A stretch of 64,000 nt of DNA from positions 1-64,000 of the forward strand of contig JAYMSP010000106.1 of the NCBI GenBank assembly GCA_036897095.1, in the 5' to 3' direction. The stretch's first letter is position 1. Each line of letters begins with the position of its first letter. The position numbers and the translations under genes were made by a program. Of this stretch, positions 47,946 to 59,119 are shown piece by piece. Source of the DNA: Plantago elongata (taxonomy: Eukaryota; Streptophyta; Magnoliopsida; Lamiales; Plantaginaceae). A model generated the notes under the pieces. That model saw only the letters and a program-made list of their open reading frames with translations. It ran no database searches and was not told the DNA's origin.

Positions 47946-49547
47946 TCAGAAAAAGCTAAGTAATTTCTTTGGAGCAGTGCCAGTGGCCCGGCATTTCGCG
48001 GCTGTTTCTTCTGCTTTGAGAAGATCTTCCCCGCGTTTGGCTTCAATCATCGCTCTTTTTTCCTCCGCTTGCTTGTGGACTAGAGCAACCTTGTTCTTCA
48101 TTTTCTCTACGTATTGTGCTTTCTTTTTCTCCAAATCCTCCTGTTATATTGTAATACTTGTAATTCCTTATTTCTTTCCAAGAAAAATAATCATGAATTT
48201 AAGTCATTAATTAACATCTGTATATGTTACCTCAATCTTCTTGAGCTCGGCTTCTAGACTCGCCTTCTTGCTGTTCTCCCAAGCTCCGACAGCAGATAGT
48301 TTCTTCTCAGCCCTGTAAACGAATTGCACCAAGCGATGAACATTGATATCATGTCGAGAAAAAGAACTCTATAACACACATGTTCAGAAAGAGAAACTAG
48401 GAACAAGAAATAGCTGCTTACTTGTTTTCAGCTTTACACTTCTCACTTTCTTCCCATGCCTTGATCAAAGAAGTCCTCTTCTCTGTTGCAACTCTGGCAA
48501 GAGTAGCATCTACCGAACATCGAAGAAACAAACATTTTTAAATTGGTTTATCTCGAAAGAACAGAACAAGAAGACAGAAACAGAACATCAAGTCTTGATC
48601 AATTTACCTCTGTCAATAGAGCCTTCTGATTTTTTCTCCTCAACAACTTCTGCTGGTTCTATTGCAATACATACAACATATTAGATTAACATACATGAAA
48701 TCTGGTAATTTGAATCAATGGTCAAACATACATGAAAGCACAAAAAGAAGATATCCACTGAGAGAGTATCAATTCAGACTATGATTTTACATCAAAGCAA
48801 AATGCTTTTCTCAGCTAAAGTTAGAATAGAAGAATAATACACATCCACCTTTTCCTTTATGCAAGATTTTAAAACTCAAACTGCAACTCAATCAAACCTA
48901 TTCAAGTTCAAAACAGGTAAAAAAAGATGACATTTTTACCTCCTGATTAACCCAAAAAACCTTTTAAAATATGTACTACAAAGAAAATTCTAACCAAAAG
49001 GGCAGCAAATTTATGATTATCTTTCCATTTTTACCATACACGTACAGACAAAAAGAAGGAAAAAAACAGGAAACAGGGGAAAACAGAACATAATTTGTTC
49101 TGTTTGGAAGAATTTCAAATTTATTATTGCAAAGTATTAAAGGAAGCAGAATCTTTACTTAATCTAGCAGTACAAAAGTTACCAAGAAACAGGGCAAAAC
49201 AGGACATAATAAGCTGTAAAAACTAAAATCCGGTCGCAAACATGCATCGAGAAGAACGAAAACAATTTCTCCTATATGAACTAATAAGATCAAAATATTC
49301 GATCTTTCAGATGAGATGAATTCCGTATAAATTAACCACATACTAACACCATATAAGAGAGTGAGAGAAGCAAATTACTTTCAACAATAGCAAGAGCTTT
49401 ACACTCTTCTTCAACCGGAACAACGGCTTTCTCCTCCGCCACGTCTTTCGAGCACTCTTCCACCGGTGGCTCTTCCACCTTGGGAGTCTCCTCACAAGCT
49501 GCTGCAGGCACCTCTGGCTCAACCTTCTTGGCTTCTTCCTCTGCCAT
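47946..49547 (-). CDS. Remorin, 194 aa
   Basis: Five exons: 49547-49379, 48658-48608, 48509-48422, 48312-48231, 48140-47946; phases fit. The N-terminal third is acidic and Pro/Glu/Val-rich (EEAKKVEPEVPAAACEE, ALAIVEKPAE), the remorin_N type. The C-terminal part from about residue 75 is the conserved coiled coil: RDATLARVATEKRTSLIKAW, EESEKCKAENKAEKKLSAV, AWENSKKASLEAELKKIE, KMKNKVALVHKQAEEKRAMI. The end APKKLLSFF is a short membrane anchor. Remorins sit on the inner face of the plasma membrane in nanodomains and affect plasmodesmata, virus movement and symbiosis. Size and exon pattern match group 1 remorins. Confidence 0.93.
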
Positions 49548-51163
49548 CACTTGAGAGAACTTGGCTATTTTCGACTGGTTTCGACAAGAAAACAAGGAGA
49601 TATTGAGAGAGAAGAGATGGAAGGTAAGTGTCTATCTGTCTCTTGGAATTAAACAGTAGTGAATGGAGAAGAAGATATGAGAAAGCTGGCTGATTTATGA
49701 TGGACAATGACTCTGCCTTGTTGGGCCAATGCATGAGTTGGCAATACCATGCTTAGATATTTTTGCTTTTTTTTTCAAGAAAAAAAACTGTATCTTTTTT
49801 TCAAAAATAAAGGTATGGAGAACATTATTGCATTCCTAACTTTTATAAATTATTGTTCTTGGTGGAGTAATTATTAGTAGTACAAATTGGTGGATTTGCA
49901 TTTGGTTTAATGCCATTGGCTGCTTTGTTTTTTCTTTTATACCATCATTTCCTTATTACGACCGATACATGATAGAAAATAGTTAAAACACACTTAATAA
50001 TCGACTCATTGATAAATTGATGGAAAATTTTAATTTTTGTAAGCAATTTTCTCCGGTCATTGCTCATTTTATTGTTTTAAATTATATTCTAAACAGTGTA
50101 TTCTACATTTTAAAATTTAATTTTTACATAATATAACATTCGATTTGTATGCCACTCATAATCATCTTTTAAATTTAATTTGTGTACCATCACCCTTTAA
50201 ATTCGAATCCTTATACCAAATTTTAAGATTTTGGATGGTGAGAGAGTCTAGGAATGTCTGCCAATAATTTTGAAAAAAGTGGGTTGGCCGTTACAGGGTA
50301 GGTAGAATTGTTAGGTGACGGTTTATTTCTCTCTCGACATTGAGCTTGGCTATTGTTTAATTTCTTTAAAATAATAGTAATATATCAACTAATCTTAAAT
50401 CTTAATCTCCTCAGGAAGTTGACAAATTCTGAGATTTGTGCACCCTGATCATTTATGCATGGGTTTTAAGTGTTATCAATCACCTTTATAATCTTCTCGA
50501 CATGGAATAATACTGAAATATTAATATAAATGATTAAAAATTTATTAAATTTAAAATTTTAGAAAAGATGAAATTTCATCAAGTAGAATTATCATCTTGT
50601 TCAATCATGCACTTGGGATGATCTAGTGCTTGTTTTAGTTAAGAATTACAATTTAATTATAATTGAGATGAGTTTGATTTGTATTTGACATACAATTTAA
50701 ATTGGATATTTATTTATTTATTTTTAAATTTAATTACAACTCAATTCTCATTAAATTCAATAACAATTCAATTATCACTCAATTTTCAACATACAATATC
50801 CTTTACAATTACATTCTATACCTTATACCAATCTTAAAACTCAACTACAATGTAGTCACTATTCGTCAATTCTTTACTATTCAAACGGATTTAACTACAA
50901 TTCTATTTCAAACAACCACCTATTCATCCAAGCACTTAGTTCATTTCGTAGTTCTTTTAATTTATGTTATTAGATTGAAATAGAGATTTGGCGTGAATTT
51001 GGGGACTTTCGATTTAGTATTAACTAATTATACCTAACTAATTATCAAAATTTCAAATATACAAAAATAATATTTTATTATTGATAAAACAAACAAGTTA
51101 ACAAATATGATTCATACAAATATTAATTCTTAGGCATGCATGCACTTTTAATTCTTGATAGAA
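49548..51163. other. Remorin promoter and AT-rich intergenic stretch
   Basis: To about 49750 promoter and 5' UTR of remorin. The rest is very AT-rich. A plus ORF at 50702-50983 is low-complexity Asn/Ile/Tyr and is not believed. Confidence 0.45.
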
Positions 51164-51400
51164 TTAATCAATAAGAGGTTCCTTATGCAACATGGTCTTG
51201 CGGCCGCCTGCAGCACCACCTCGACAGCGATCCTTGGGAAGGCAGGTCCTCAGCCTGCTGTAGTCCCTTTGCGGCACAGGAGATATATTCCGCAGAGTAC
51301 TGGAGAGTGTCTGAACGTCGAGATATTTCCGTTCCCCATATGTTGGCATGCATGCAGCTGCTACAATCAGCATTGCAACAAACAAAGTCCTTAAACCCAT
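51164..51400 (-). CDS. Candidate small secreted peptide, 78 aa, unknown family
   Basis: Single-exon ORF with a strong N-terminal signal peptide (MGLRTLFVAMLIVAAACMPT, cleavage near residue 22). The mature part has ISPVPQRDYSRLRTCLPKDR and a Cys pair spaced by five residues (CLPKDRC), then a Gly-rich basic stretch (GGAAGGRK). A TATA motif lies on the same strand at 51509-51516, about 110 bp before the ATG, fitting a short 5' UTR. GC content is higher than in the AT-rich surroundings, as expected of coding DNA. I do not recognise the family. It could be a signalling or defence peptide precursor. It may also be a chance ORF. Confidence 0.5.
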   Translation of the reverse strand: MGLRTLFVAMLIVAAACMPTYGERKYLDVQTLSSTLRNISPVPQRDYSRLRTCLPKDRCRGGAAGGRKTMLHKEPLID

Positions 51401-51508
51401 ATATATGATTTCTTGTGGGTTTCTTGGACCTTGTTTGTTTGATTTGTATTTGAAATATATGTTAATCCCTTTTGCTTGTTTGTATGTTTAATTTGTTTGT
51501 TCCACTCT

Positions 51509-51516
51509 AATATATA
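51509..51516 (-). promoter_or_regulatory. TATA box of the candidate secreted peptide
   Basis: Minus-strand TATATATT, about 110 bp upstream of the ATG at 51400. Supports but does not prove transcription. Confidence 0.4.
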
Positions 51517-52184
51517 GTACCTCTATGAAAAACTGAATGTATGTTAATTTGTGGCTTTCCTGATATGCAGCAAAATTGGTGGAGGGTAATGAAGATTGAT
51601 GGAGTTAAAACCAAACATGAGAAATTGTTGATTTGGTCTCTCGAGAAACGCGCGGTATTCGGAATGTATTTTGTATTATGCTTTGGTTTTGTTGAAAATA
51701 TGAAACCCGAACTGGCGGAGAAAATAATGAACGTACCACATAGACAACTTATATCTGCTGTAGAATTGGACTCAGTTTTTATTCTATTCTTTAAGGAATA
51801 AGAAAACTACATGGTGTCAACTTAGGACATCAAAACTTCAAACATTAGAAATTAAAATTATTGACTTGCACTATAAGGTACTCAATAATTGAAATTATTC
51901 AAAACCACTTTCTCTCTTATACGCAAATTAAACTCAAAATGTAACACGTACAAGTGACCTACACATAAATCGACTATACAGAATTTCGATGAATAATTCC
52001 TTGCACTTGCAAGAGTTACAAAAATTCGTGTTGATTTTCGAGAGTTGAGTTGTGCAATTTGTCAATAACTGAATTTCTTTTGCAGTTTACACCAAATTAG
52101 AAATTGCTACCAAATTAGAAATTGCAAACGGATACTTTTTCTTTATGTTTCTTAGAAAGTAATGTGAAGATGACAACGAAATGC

Positions 52185-52265
52185 AACTTAGTTGGTAAGA
52201 CGCTTCATCTCCAATTAATTACTCGAGGTTTGAGTAACCTTTTAAATTTTTAAATAAAAATAAAA
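52185..52265 (+). repeat. tRNA-derived SINE-like fragment
   Basis: GCAACTTAGTTGGTAAGACG resembles a tRNA A box, and CGAGGTTTGAGTAACC about 40 bp later resembles a B box, followed by an A-rich tail. Not a working tRNA: no cloverleaf could be seen. Confidence 0.4.
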
Positions 52266-52544
52266 TAAAAGAGTAATGTGAAGGATGAATTGAAAGTGAG
52301 TTGGGAAGGACATGAAAGAAGATTCCGTAATGGAATCTTTTGTTCAACGTCATTATTCATTAGAGACCAAATCAAATGCCAACTGATGTGAGTTGTGTTT
52401 TGGCTTTTGACAGCCCCATGACAACCTATTCAACAAGGACCACTGCAAGATAATTAAGCTACCTTAAAACAAGTTTTGCTAACAATAGGAATCTCCAATA
52501 AACATAAACTCATCTTGATAATATCATCACCTGAAAATAGCAAT

Positions 52545-52640
52545 TTAATCGGTTAAAATTGAGGAATATACACTATCCTCTTGGTTACAAGTTTGAACCC
52601 CGCAAATTGAATTTGTGATTTATATTAAACTATTATTCGA
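52545..52640 (+). repeat. tRNA-derived SINE-like fragment
   Basis: TTTAATCGGTTAAAATTGAG could be an A box, and CAAGTTTGAACCCCG a B box. Similar layout to the copy at 52185. Confidence 0.35.
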
Positions 52641-53719
52641 CGGTGTGGAATTTACTAATTATATGGGCGAATTAGAGTGGAATTATGATGTTATGTGTGA
52701 GGCATGCATGATCAAGATTATGCATCATCAATGTTGTTGTTTATCGAAAACCAGCATAAACAATAAACACCTCAAATTACCCACAAATCTATGAAGATTC
52801 AATAGTATTCACTTGGACGTCATCTTAATTATTAAAGGAAAAAACAATGAATGGAGTATAAATGTAAGCAAATCATTATTGTTGTTGATGATGATGATTA
52901 GCTTTAATTATCTAATTGGCAACCATACTATACAGCAGATCATACCGGTAAACACGCAACTTAGTTGTCATGAATCAGTACAAAAGAGGATTTATTAGGC
53001 GATATATACTCTCTCATTTCCAAATAAGTTACCCGATTTTAACTTGTTATGATCAATAAACTTTAAACTTAAACTGCAAATTAATTTTAAGAGATAATGG
53101 TGAGATATACAATTAAATTAAATAGTAAAATTTAAAAAATAAAGTTTCATTGTACAATTTAAATGGATTTACACTTAAAATTAATTTGTAATTTAAGTAG
53201 AATTGAGTCGTTAAAAATACATATAGTCATAGTTAATTACACAAAACAAAGAAGAATCCAAAAATGTCAATTTCTTAAATATCTGCAAGTGTACACTTGA
53301 GCTCTAAGGCATCTCAGAGTTTATCTTAATCTTATCATAATGGCTAAATTCTTTATGGTGGTTATACATCGCCTTCAGAAACAATATATTTGCCTTTTAG
53401 CCCTCTAGCTTTATTATTTTACACTTTTGCCCCCTCTAAGAATGAGAACTTTCTCTTTTACCTTTGGTATCATTCAACCTTCCACTTTTAGTATTTTATA
53501 TCTTCACATGACTTTCAAATTTTGGTATCACAACGTTCTAAATTATAATAATGATGCTTTGTCTAATTACAAAAGAATTTATTTGGAAAGTCACGTTCAA
53601 TTATAATTGAACCTAATTCTCCCTAATTCTCACAAACTAACTAAGGTATAATGATATATAGTTTATGGGTCCGAACCTTACCCTAATTATAAAACTCAAA
53701 CTCGAAATAACATACTCTA

Positions 53720-53966
53720 CTCCCTCCATCTCAAATAACTTCATATATTTATCATTTTTCTCCCTTCCACATAACATCATACATTACGAAAAAAGGAAGT
53801 TACCCACCGCTATCAAATAAACAATTTCAAATTCACACATAAATTATACATTTTACCATTAAAAGCACACTTTTATTCCACCCTCTTCATTTCTTGTTAT
53901 TACTTAAATTTTTGCATAAAATTATGCCCCAACCTTAATATATGAAGTTCTCTAGGATGGAGGGAA
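53720..53966. mobile_element. Stowaway-like MITE
   Basis: About 247 bp between TA dinucleotides, with inverted ends CTCCCTCCATCTCAAATAAC and a matching TCTCTAGGATGGAGGGA. CTCCCTCC ends and a TA target are typical of Stowaway (Tc1/mariner-related) MITEs. AT-rich, no coding sequence. A relative lies at 60778-61014. Confidence 0.8.
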
Positions 53967-54304
53967 TAATATTGATTGACGCATACTTCTCGCATATTTT
54001 CTGGCTCAGATTGTGAATTTCCAGAAGTTGTTACACCAAAATCATGATTTGTGAATTTCCAGAAGTTGTTGCACCAAAATCATGATTGGGAAATACATAC
54101 TGCTACTGAATACTTGGGCTATTAAGTTTTACTAGCTCTCAAGAATTTGGCCCATAATATACAGGTCATGGCTTCGAGCCTTATTATTAATGGTCATAAA
54201 GAAATAAACAACAATTTATCAATTACATATTCAGATTGTTATTTGGACCATCAACCCCTTGAAAAACTACTAATTATACCATGTGCATATTAATGCATTA
54301 TTCA

Positions 54305-54430
54305 ACCGGGAGTCATGAGGTGATCTGGTGTTAAGGAGCTGGGTTGTATACAGGAAATGCAAAGTTCGAACTCTGGTAACGTTTTGTTTGGATAATTGCA
54401 CCTTCTAATATAATTAGATTATTAAGAAAA
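54305..54430 (+). repeat. tRNA-derived SINE-like element
   Basis: A box-like TGATCTGGTGTTAAGGAGC and B box-like AAAGTTCGAACTCTGG, 40 bp apart, followed by a T/A-rich end. It looks like a plant SINE head rather than a tRNA gene. Confidence 0.45.
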
Positions 54431-54596
54431 ATGCATTATCTTTGATCCTACACGTCAATTTGATAAAATCCAAGTGCTGAAGATAATATACATCCAGTGG
54501 CACAGCAAGTTCTTATCCATCACCTGTATATCAGACCGTAAATCGATATTAAGTACGAAAGAATCCATTAACACCTGCAACTGCACATGACTCGAC

Positions 54597-57152
54597 TTAT
54601 TCTATAGCGGAGTAGCTATGATCATCTTCTGGAGGACCTTGAGATATAACTGTTAACATGACGAATGCCCCAAACAAGATTGTGATTATGGCAGTGAAGT
54701 TCACGATGAAGGCTTCTGTTCCGTATTTGTCAATGCCAGAGCTTTCGAGGAATGTGAGCTTTTCGAGGAATCCTAGTGCAGCATTTCCAACAGCTAAGAT
54801 GTAGATGAAGATGCCGAGAAGTACATGCCATGGAAGTGACTCCCTTCTTAATCCAGTTGTTCCGCCAGGGTAGAAAAATGTCACAAAACCGTAAATCCAC
54901 TGCATGTAGTGAAAAGTTATTATAAATTAGAATGGTAAACCAAGGAATTAATTTTCAATTGAATTGCAGCAGGTTATTTTAATGGATCATTGCTTATTTG
55001 CAGTAGAAGCTGAGAATAAGCGTTTGCGAAAACTACTGCAATTACTCATCAGAATCGTATTTACACATGCGGTTCAAGAAGGAAATGCAGAAGTCATCAG
55101 CCCGACCAGGTCCTGGTTTTCATTTTAGTGCGACAAACTAAAACCCCATACTACATACATCAAAGTCCTTAGGTAATAGGTAGTTTAGGAAAGCAACTGC
55201 AAAGGCCTATACATCAAACTGCAGACATGCTTCTTTGCATAAGGGCATTACCTGAATGCCATAGAGTGATATAACACCAATCCCGATCCAGGAGTGTAAG
55301 CTGTATAAATTGGCAAGACCGGCTTCATTGTGATTCTTGAAAGCCATGTATATCCCAATTATCCCGAGTATAAGAGCTATAGCATGTAAAATGAGATGTA
55401 CGAGTTTCTTTTCTGGTTTCTTCAGTGGCAGCGATTTGTAACTCATGATGGCTGCACAAGGGAAAAAAGATGAACGAAACTCTTTTTAAAATGTCAGATT
55501 TACAAAATGTTAGTGCATTTTTAAGAATAGTTTGATTACCTTCACCTCCCATTATAACCAAGCCAATAAGCATCAGAACAGGGTGAACCTGGAGTCAATA
55601 GACGAAAACAAAAATGTAAGCTTCAGGGTACATATCTTGTAATATCTTACATGCCAACGTAAATAAAACTTGAACATCAGGAAAATAAGTGTATTAAAAA
55701 GTGCCATGTATAGCCAAAGGCTAAGCCTGTGAGCAGCATATCAAGAAAGTCAGCTCAGATTGTCAAACTAAGGCTGTGTTCTCTTCAACTGAAAATCAAT
55801 TCAATTCAGTTCAGTCCAGTGCCTTTCAGTTCAGCTCGGCTTAGTTATAATTTATACCTTACTTCAGTTCAGTTCAGTCTAGTTCAGTAAATCTCAGTTG
55901 AAGAGAACACAGCCTAAGGCTTGAGAGTGGGGAGAGTCATATCTTGTAGGCATGTGTTCACAGAGGAGACCCTCAATTGGGTTTCTCAAGTCCGAGATGA
56001 AATTGAGGTATAACAAAGACTTCACTGACCCTTGTTTTGACCCTGGGAACTTCAGTTACAAGATCTTACTGACTGGGATCAGCTATTAACTCGTGGTTTA
56101 AAGACTCAGCAACTCTAACAAGGTGTTTGTGTGCTGGCTTTGTAAAGCACTCAAGTCTCTTAAGTGTAGTTACTTTACATACTACAGGGGCTTATTTAGT
56201 TTCCGCTTATGTGTTGTGGGAAAAAGCCACGGAAAGTTATAAACTAACCACAAATACTACAGATGGGCTTATAAGCCAAAAAAAAAAAGTGTCATTCACA
56301 GCTTAAATAAGCTCCCACAGACACCCTCCAAATGCTATATACGGTATACCAGAAACACAAAGCAGAAGACTAGCTAAGAGTTCACATATCTCACATTACA
56401 CAAGTATGAACTACATAGCTGGTGATGACTCCATTGCCTAATTCTATAGTTTACTTGTGATTCTCCATCCAGAGTATCAGAATATGCCGGTCACCATTCA
56501 AGAACCAAACATAATATGACTCCTTCAAACACAACTTTCTCTGTATACTTCTAAAGGCCTACTTTTGAATTGACAATCAAAAATTCAAAATGCTTTTAAA
56601 GAAGTGAATGCATTTCACACAGGCATCAAAGTGTAACAACAACACCAAATAACCATCTGTAGCTTCATACTGATAATACAAACAACGAAGTGCAGCTTAG
56701 TTGTTAAGTCACTTCCCTTCCAACCAATAGTTGGGGTTCCTCTAACCAATAGTTGGGCTCAAGTCACTTTGCCGTTTCAAAAGAAAGATAATACACACTA
56801 TCAAAACACAAGCAGCAAGATCATCAAAGCATTTCCAATAACGCCTTATATTCTAGTAAATCAGTAACAGTATCAAAACAAACTTGCTAACTACAAACTA
56901 CTCCCTTTGCACCATAAGTCGCGTCGTTCGACTTTTGGAGATCGATTTTGACCACAAAGTATATAAACAAATGCTACAGTTAGTTACAGAGAAAGGAAAA
57001 CTGCTTACATTGAAGATGAGATTCTTGTTAGTAGCTTCCCAAGCAAAACCACCCCTGAAGCTGACATTCCAAACTATCACCAAAATCGCAGCAACAATAC
57101 CCAGAACATGAGCAACGAAAGAAATCGGCAAAGCCTTCACTGCAATCGCCAT
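54597..57152 (-). CDS. Cytochrome b561, ascorbate-dependent ferrireductase type, 231 aa
   Basis: Four exons: 57152-57009, 55588-55540, 55451-55252, 54899-54597; phases fit. Six membrane segments are visible (ISFVAHVLGIVAAILVIVW, LMLIGLVIMGGEAIM, LILHAIALILGIIGIYMAF, WIGIGVISLYGIQW, VLLGIFIYILAVGNAALGF, FIVNFTAIITILFGAFVML). The heme-ligand histidines are in VHPVLM (50), LVHLILHA (83/87), LYSLHSW (117) and LPWHVLL (156). The family moves electrons from cytosolic ascorbate across the tonoplast or plasma membrane, for example to ferric iron. The acidic C-terminus lacks a clear vacuolar signal. Length is typical (about 230 aa). A Tourist MITE sits in the first intron. Confidence 0.93.
55772..55914. 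mobile_element. Tourist-type MITE with near-perfect inverted ends
   Basis: 143 bp element in the first intron of the cytochrome b561 gene, flanked by TAA on both sides (55769-55771 and 55915-55917). The ends GGCTGTGTTCTCTTCAACTG are inverted repeats of each other with no mismatch. The inside is full of TTCAGTTCAG words. TAA target and GGC start are typical of PIF/Harbinger MITEs. The clean ends suggest recent insertion. Confidence 0.88.
56690..56790 (+). repeat. SINE-like fragment with internal duplication
   Basis: TGCAGCTTAGTTGTTAAGTC resembles the A box of the copy at 52185; AACCAATAGTTGGG occurs twice nearby (56721, 56746). It is in the first intron of the cytochrome b561 gene. Confidence 0.3.
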
Positions 57153-58618
57153 TCTTTTTCTACTCAATTTTGACGAGGCGTGTGTTTCAAAGGTGCAGTC
57201 TTTACTTATCCTGTTTGTGAAACTAGAGTTTTCTTGGCTTTTCTGTATCAACATCGACATCAATATAAAGATGAGGCTGTTTTCGATTTCATTGTTTGGC
57301 CGTTGGATGAAGAAAATGGAAGATATTCTTGGAATTGAATAAGGGTCACGTATGACATGTGACGACTAGTAATTGGGTTGTCACTCAGCCACGTTTTTCA
57401 GCTACCACACCCCATTCGTGTCCTTCGTCTTCACCATTTGTGGATTCACTGATCCTTATCCGAATTTTCCACCTCAATTCGAGAATTTTATTAGCCCTCA
57501 TCGGGTTTTATACAGATTTTATACGTTGTGCGGATGAATAATTTTATACTCATTTATAATTTTAGGTTAGTCGTACTCATAACCTCTCGATTATGAATTA
57601 TTCGAATTAGATTATATTCTCTTCAACTTAAAATCATAGTTCAGTTTCATTCAGTTCAGTTCAATTCTGTCTAGCTATAATTTATATTACACTTTAATTA
57701 AATCCAGTTCAGTTCTGTTTAATTATAATTTATACTGCAATTCAGTTAAGTTACGCCATTGTTTTTTTGGTTTGAACATAATGTCAAATTAGGCAACATG
57801 ATCACATTTTCACTTTTACAATATCAAATTTACTGTTTCATACTAAGTGAACTCATGGTATTTCGATTATAAAGAGTACGAACTAGTCAATTGAGCGGCA
57901 GTGTTTTTGACAAGTCATTTTTAGTAGTTAAAATTTGGACATGCAGAAAACGTTTACGGAGATAAACATTGCACACCCTCGCATGTAGGGTGTCGGGATT
58001 CTACTCCATCTACCATTGATATTTGAAAAGATCTCCAGAAGCATTAACATTTACTTCAATGTAGTTCATCTACCACAGCCCCACAGGCCACACTCTCATG
58101 TCATATCCTGTTCTCAACATATCCTCACTTCAAGCCAAGTTAACTCCAATTCACAACGTAGAAGAACCTGATCCATAAAATAAGCATCACAGCTCCACAC
58201 GCTTATAGTTATCTGAATAGCTCTTGACAGGAACAACTCAATTACTCCAGACACCATACAAACTCAAGATATCGAACCAAACCTCCGTAAGAAGGCGAAA
58301 TTCATACCTATGGACTATGGTCCTATTGTTTTACAGGAGATTCAAGTCACTGATACATGTTCAATCATTTGCATTTATAGAACTTACCAACACAAATCAC
58401 ATTGGAACTCTTACAGAATCGAAAAAAGGGTATATATCATGAAGATAACTGATGAATCACTGAGTAAAAGTACCTTCATACTTGTCTGAACTCTCAAGTT
58501 TGAAGTAGGTTGCAATTGTAGAATACATAACTTGGGAATATAACAACAATGAAACACATACAGCAGCGCATTACTTAACAGACATATTGACCTGCTAAGT
58601 CGAAAGATACAGTACATC
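57153..58618. other. Cytochrome b561 promoter and intergenic stretch
   Basis: 57153-57350 are promoter and 5' UTR. A diverged MITE lies at 57608-57756. 58000-58618 are probably the 3' UTR side of the RraA-like gene. No further gene. Confidence 0.4.
57608..57756. mobile_element. Old relative of the 55772 Tourist MITE
   Basis: Shares TATTCTCTTCAACTTAAAAT, CAGTTCAGTTCAATTCTGTC and GTTTAATTATAATTTATACT-like blocks with the element at 55772-55914, in the same order. The ends are worn and no target duplication is clear. Confidence 0.5.
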
Positions 58619-59119
58619 TCAAACAGACAGCTCCATTTTAGAAACGAGAATCCCATCAGTATCTGCATAAAGCCATTCCCCATCGCATATTCTGATGCCA
58701 GCAATTTGCACAGGAACATGCTTCTCTCCGACCCCTTTCTTGTTAGATTTCACTGGATTTGAAGCCAGAGCTCTCACACCAATGTCGCAACCATTTATTT
58801 CATCTACGTCTCTAATACACCCGTTGATTACAATACCAGCCCATCCATTGTTCTGAGCTTGAACCACAGGGTTGCCACCCAGTATCGCACATCTCAGGCT
58901 CGCACCCCCATCGACAACGAGAACTCTCCCATTACCCTTCTCCTCAAGAAATTCACGTACCAGATAGTTATCCTCGAACACTTTTAGTGTAACAACTGGT
59001 CCAGAGAAGATTTGTCTTCTACCATATATCTGGAAAGCAGGCTGGAGTACACGAAGCTCACCGGTTGCAATAAGTGACGCATTTGCATCACAAACTTCAG
59101 CTGTGGTCACAAAGGCCAT
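58619..59119 (-). CDS. RraA-like / HMG aldolase family protein, copy A, 166 aa
   Basis: Coding sequence in one exon, with a likely 5' UTR intron (acceptor just upstream of the ATG; a donor CAA/GTATGC near 59860). The protein is the short plant RraA-like type: TTAEVCDAN, RVLVVDGGASLRCAILGGN (residues 65-83), GIVINGCIRDVDEI with Arg103 and Asp104, and YADTDGILVSKMEL at the end. The family includes 4-hydroxy-4-methyl-2-oxoglutarate aldolases, which need a divalent metal, and bacterial RraA, which inhibits RNase E. The plant role is uncertain. Length is typical (about 166). It differs from the copy at 63149 by about 14 residues. Confidence 0.9.
   Translation of the reverse strand: MAFVTTAEVCDANASLIATGELRVLQPAFQIYGRRQIFSGPVVTLKVFEDNYLVREFLEEKGNGRVLVVDGGASLRCAILGGNPVVQAQNNGWAGIVINGCIRDVDEINGCDIGVRALASNPVKSNKKGVGEKHVPVQIAGIRICDGEWLYADTDGILVSKMELSV

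Larger units (their letters stand above)
51401..54596. other. Long AT-rich intergenic stretch with small repeats
   Basis: No gene supported apart from the promoter at the left edge. A plus ORF at 51541-51801 has no domain. SINE-like and Stowaway-like repeats are listed separately. Confidence 0.45.

Noticed and set aside
50702-50983. Plus ORF of 93 residues
   Set aside because: Asn/Ile/Tyr-rich product of AT-rich DNA, no domain, no promoter signs.
51541-51801. Plus ORF of 86 residues next to the secreted peptide gene
   Set aside because: No signal peptide or known domain; overlaps the likely promoter flank of the minus-strand peptide gene.
54305-54430. Possible tRNA gene (B box GTTCGAACTC)
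   Set aside because: The stems needed for a tRNA cloverleaf could not be formed; better explained as a SINE head.
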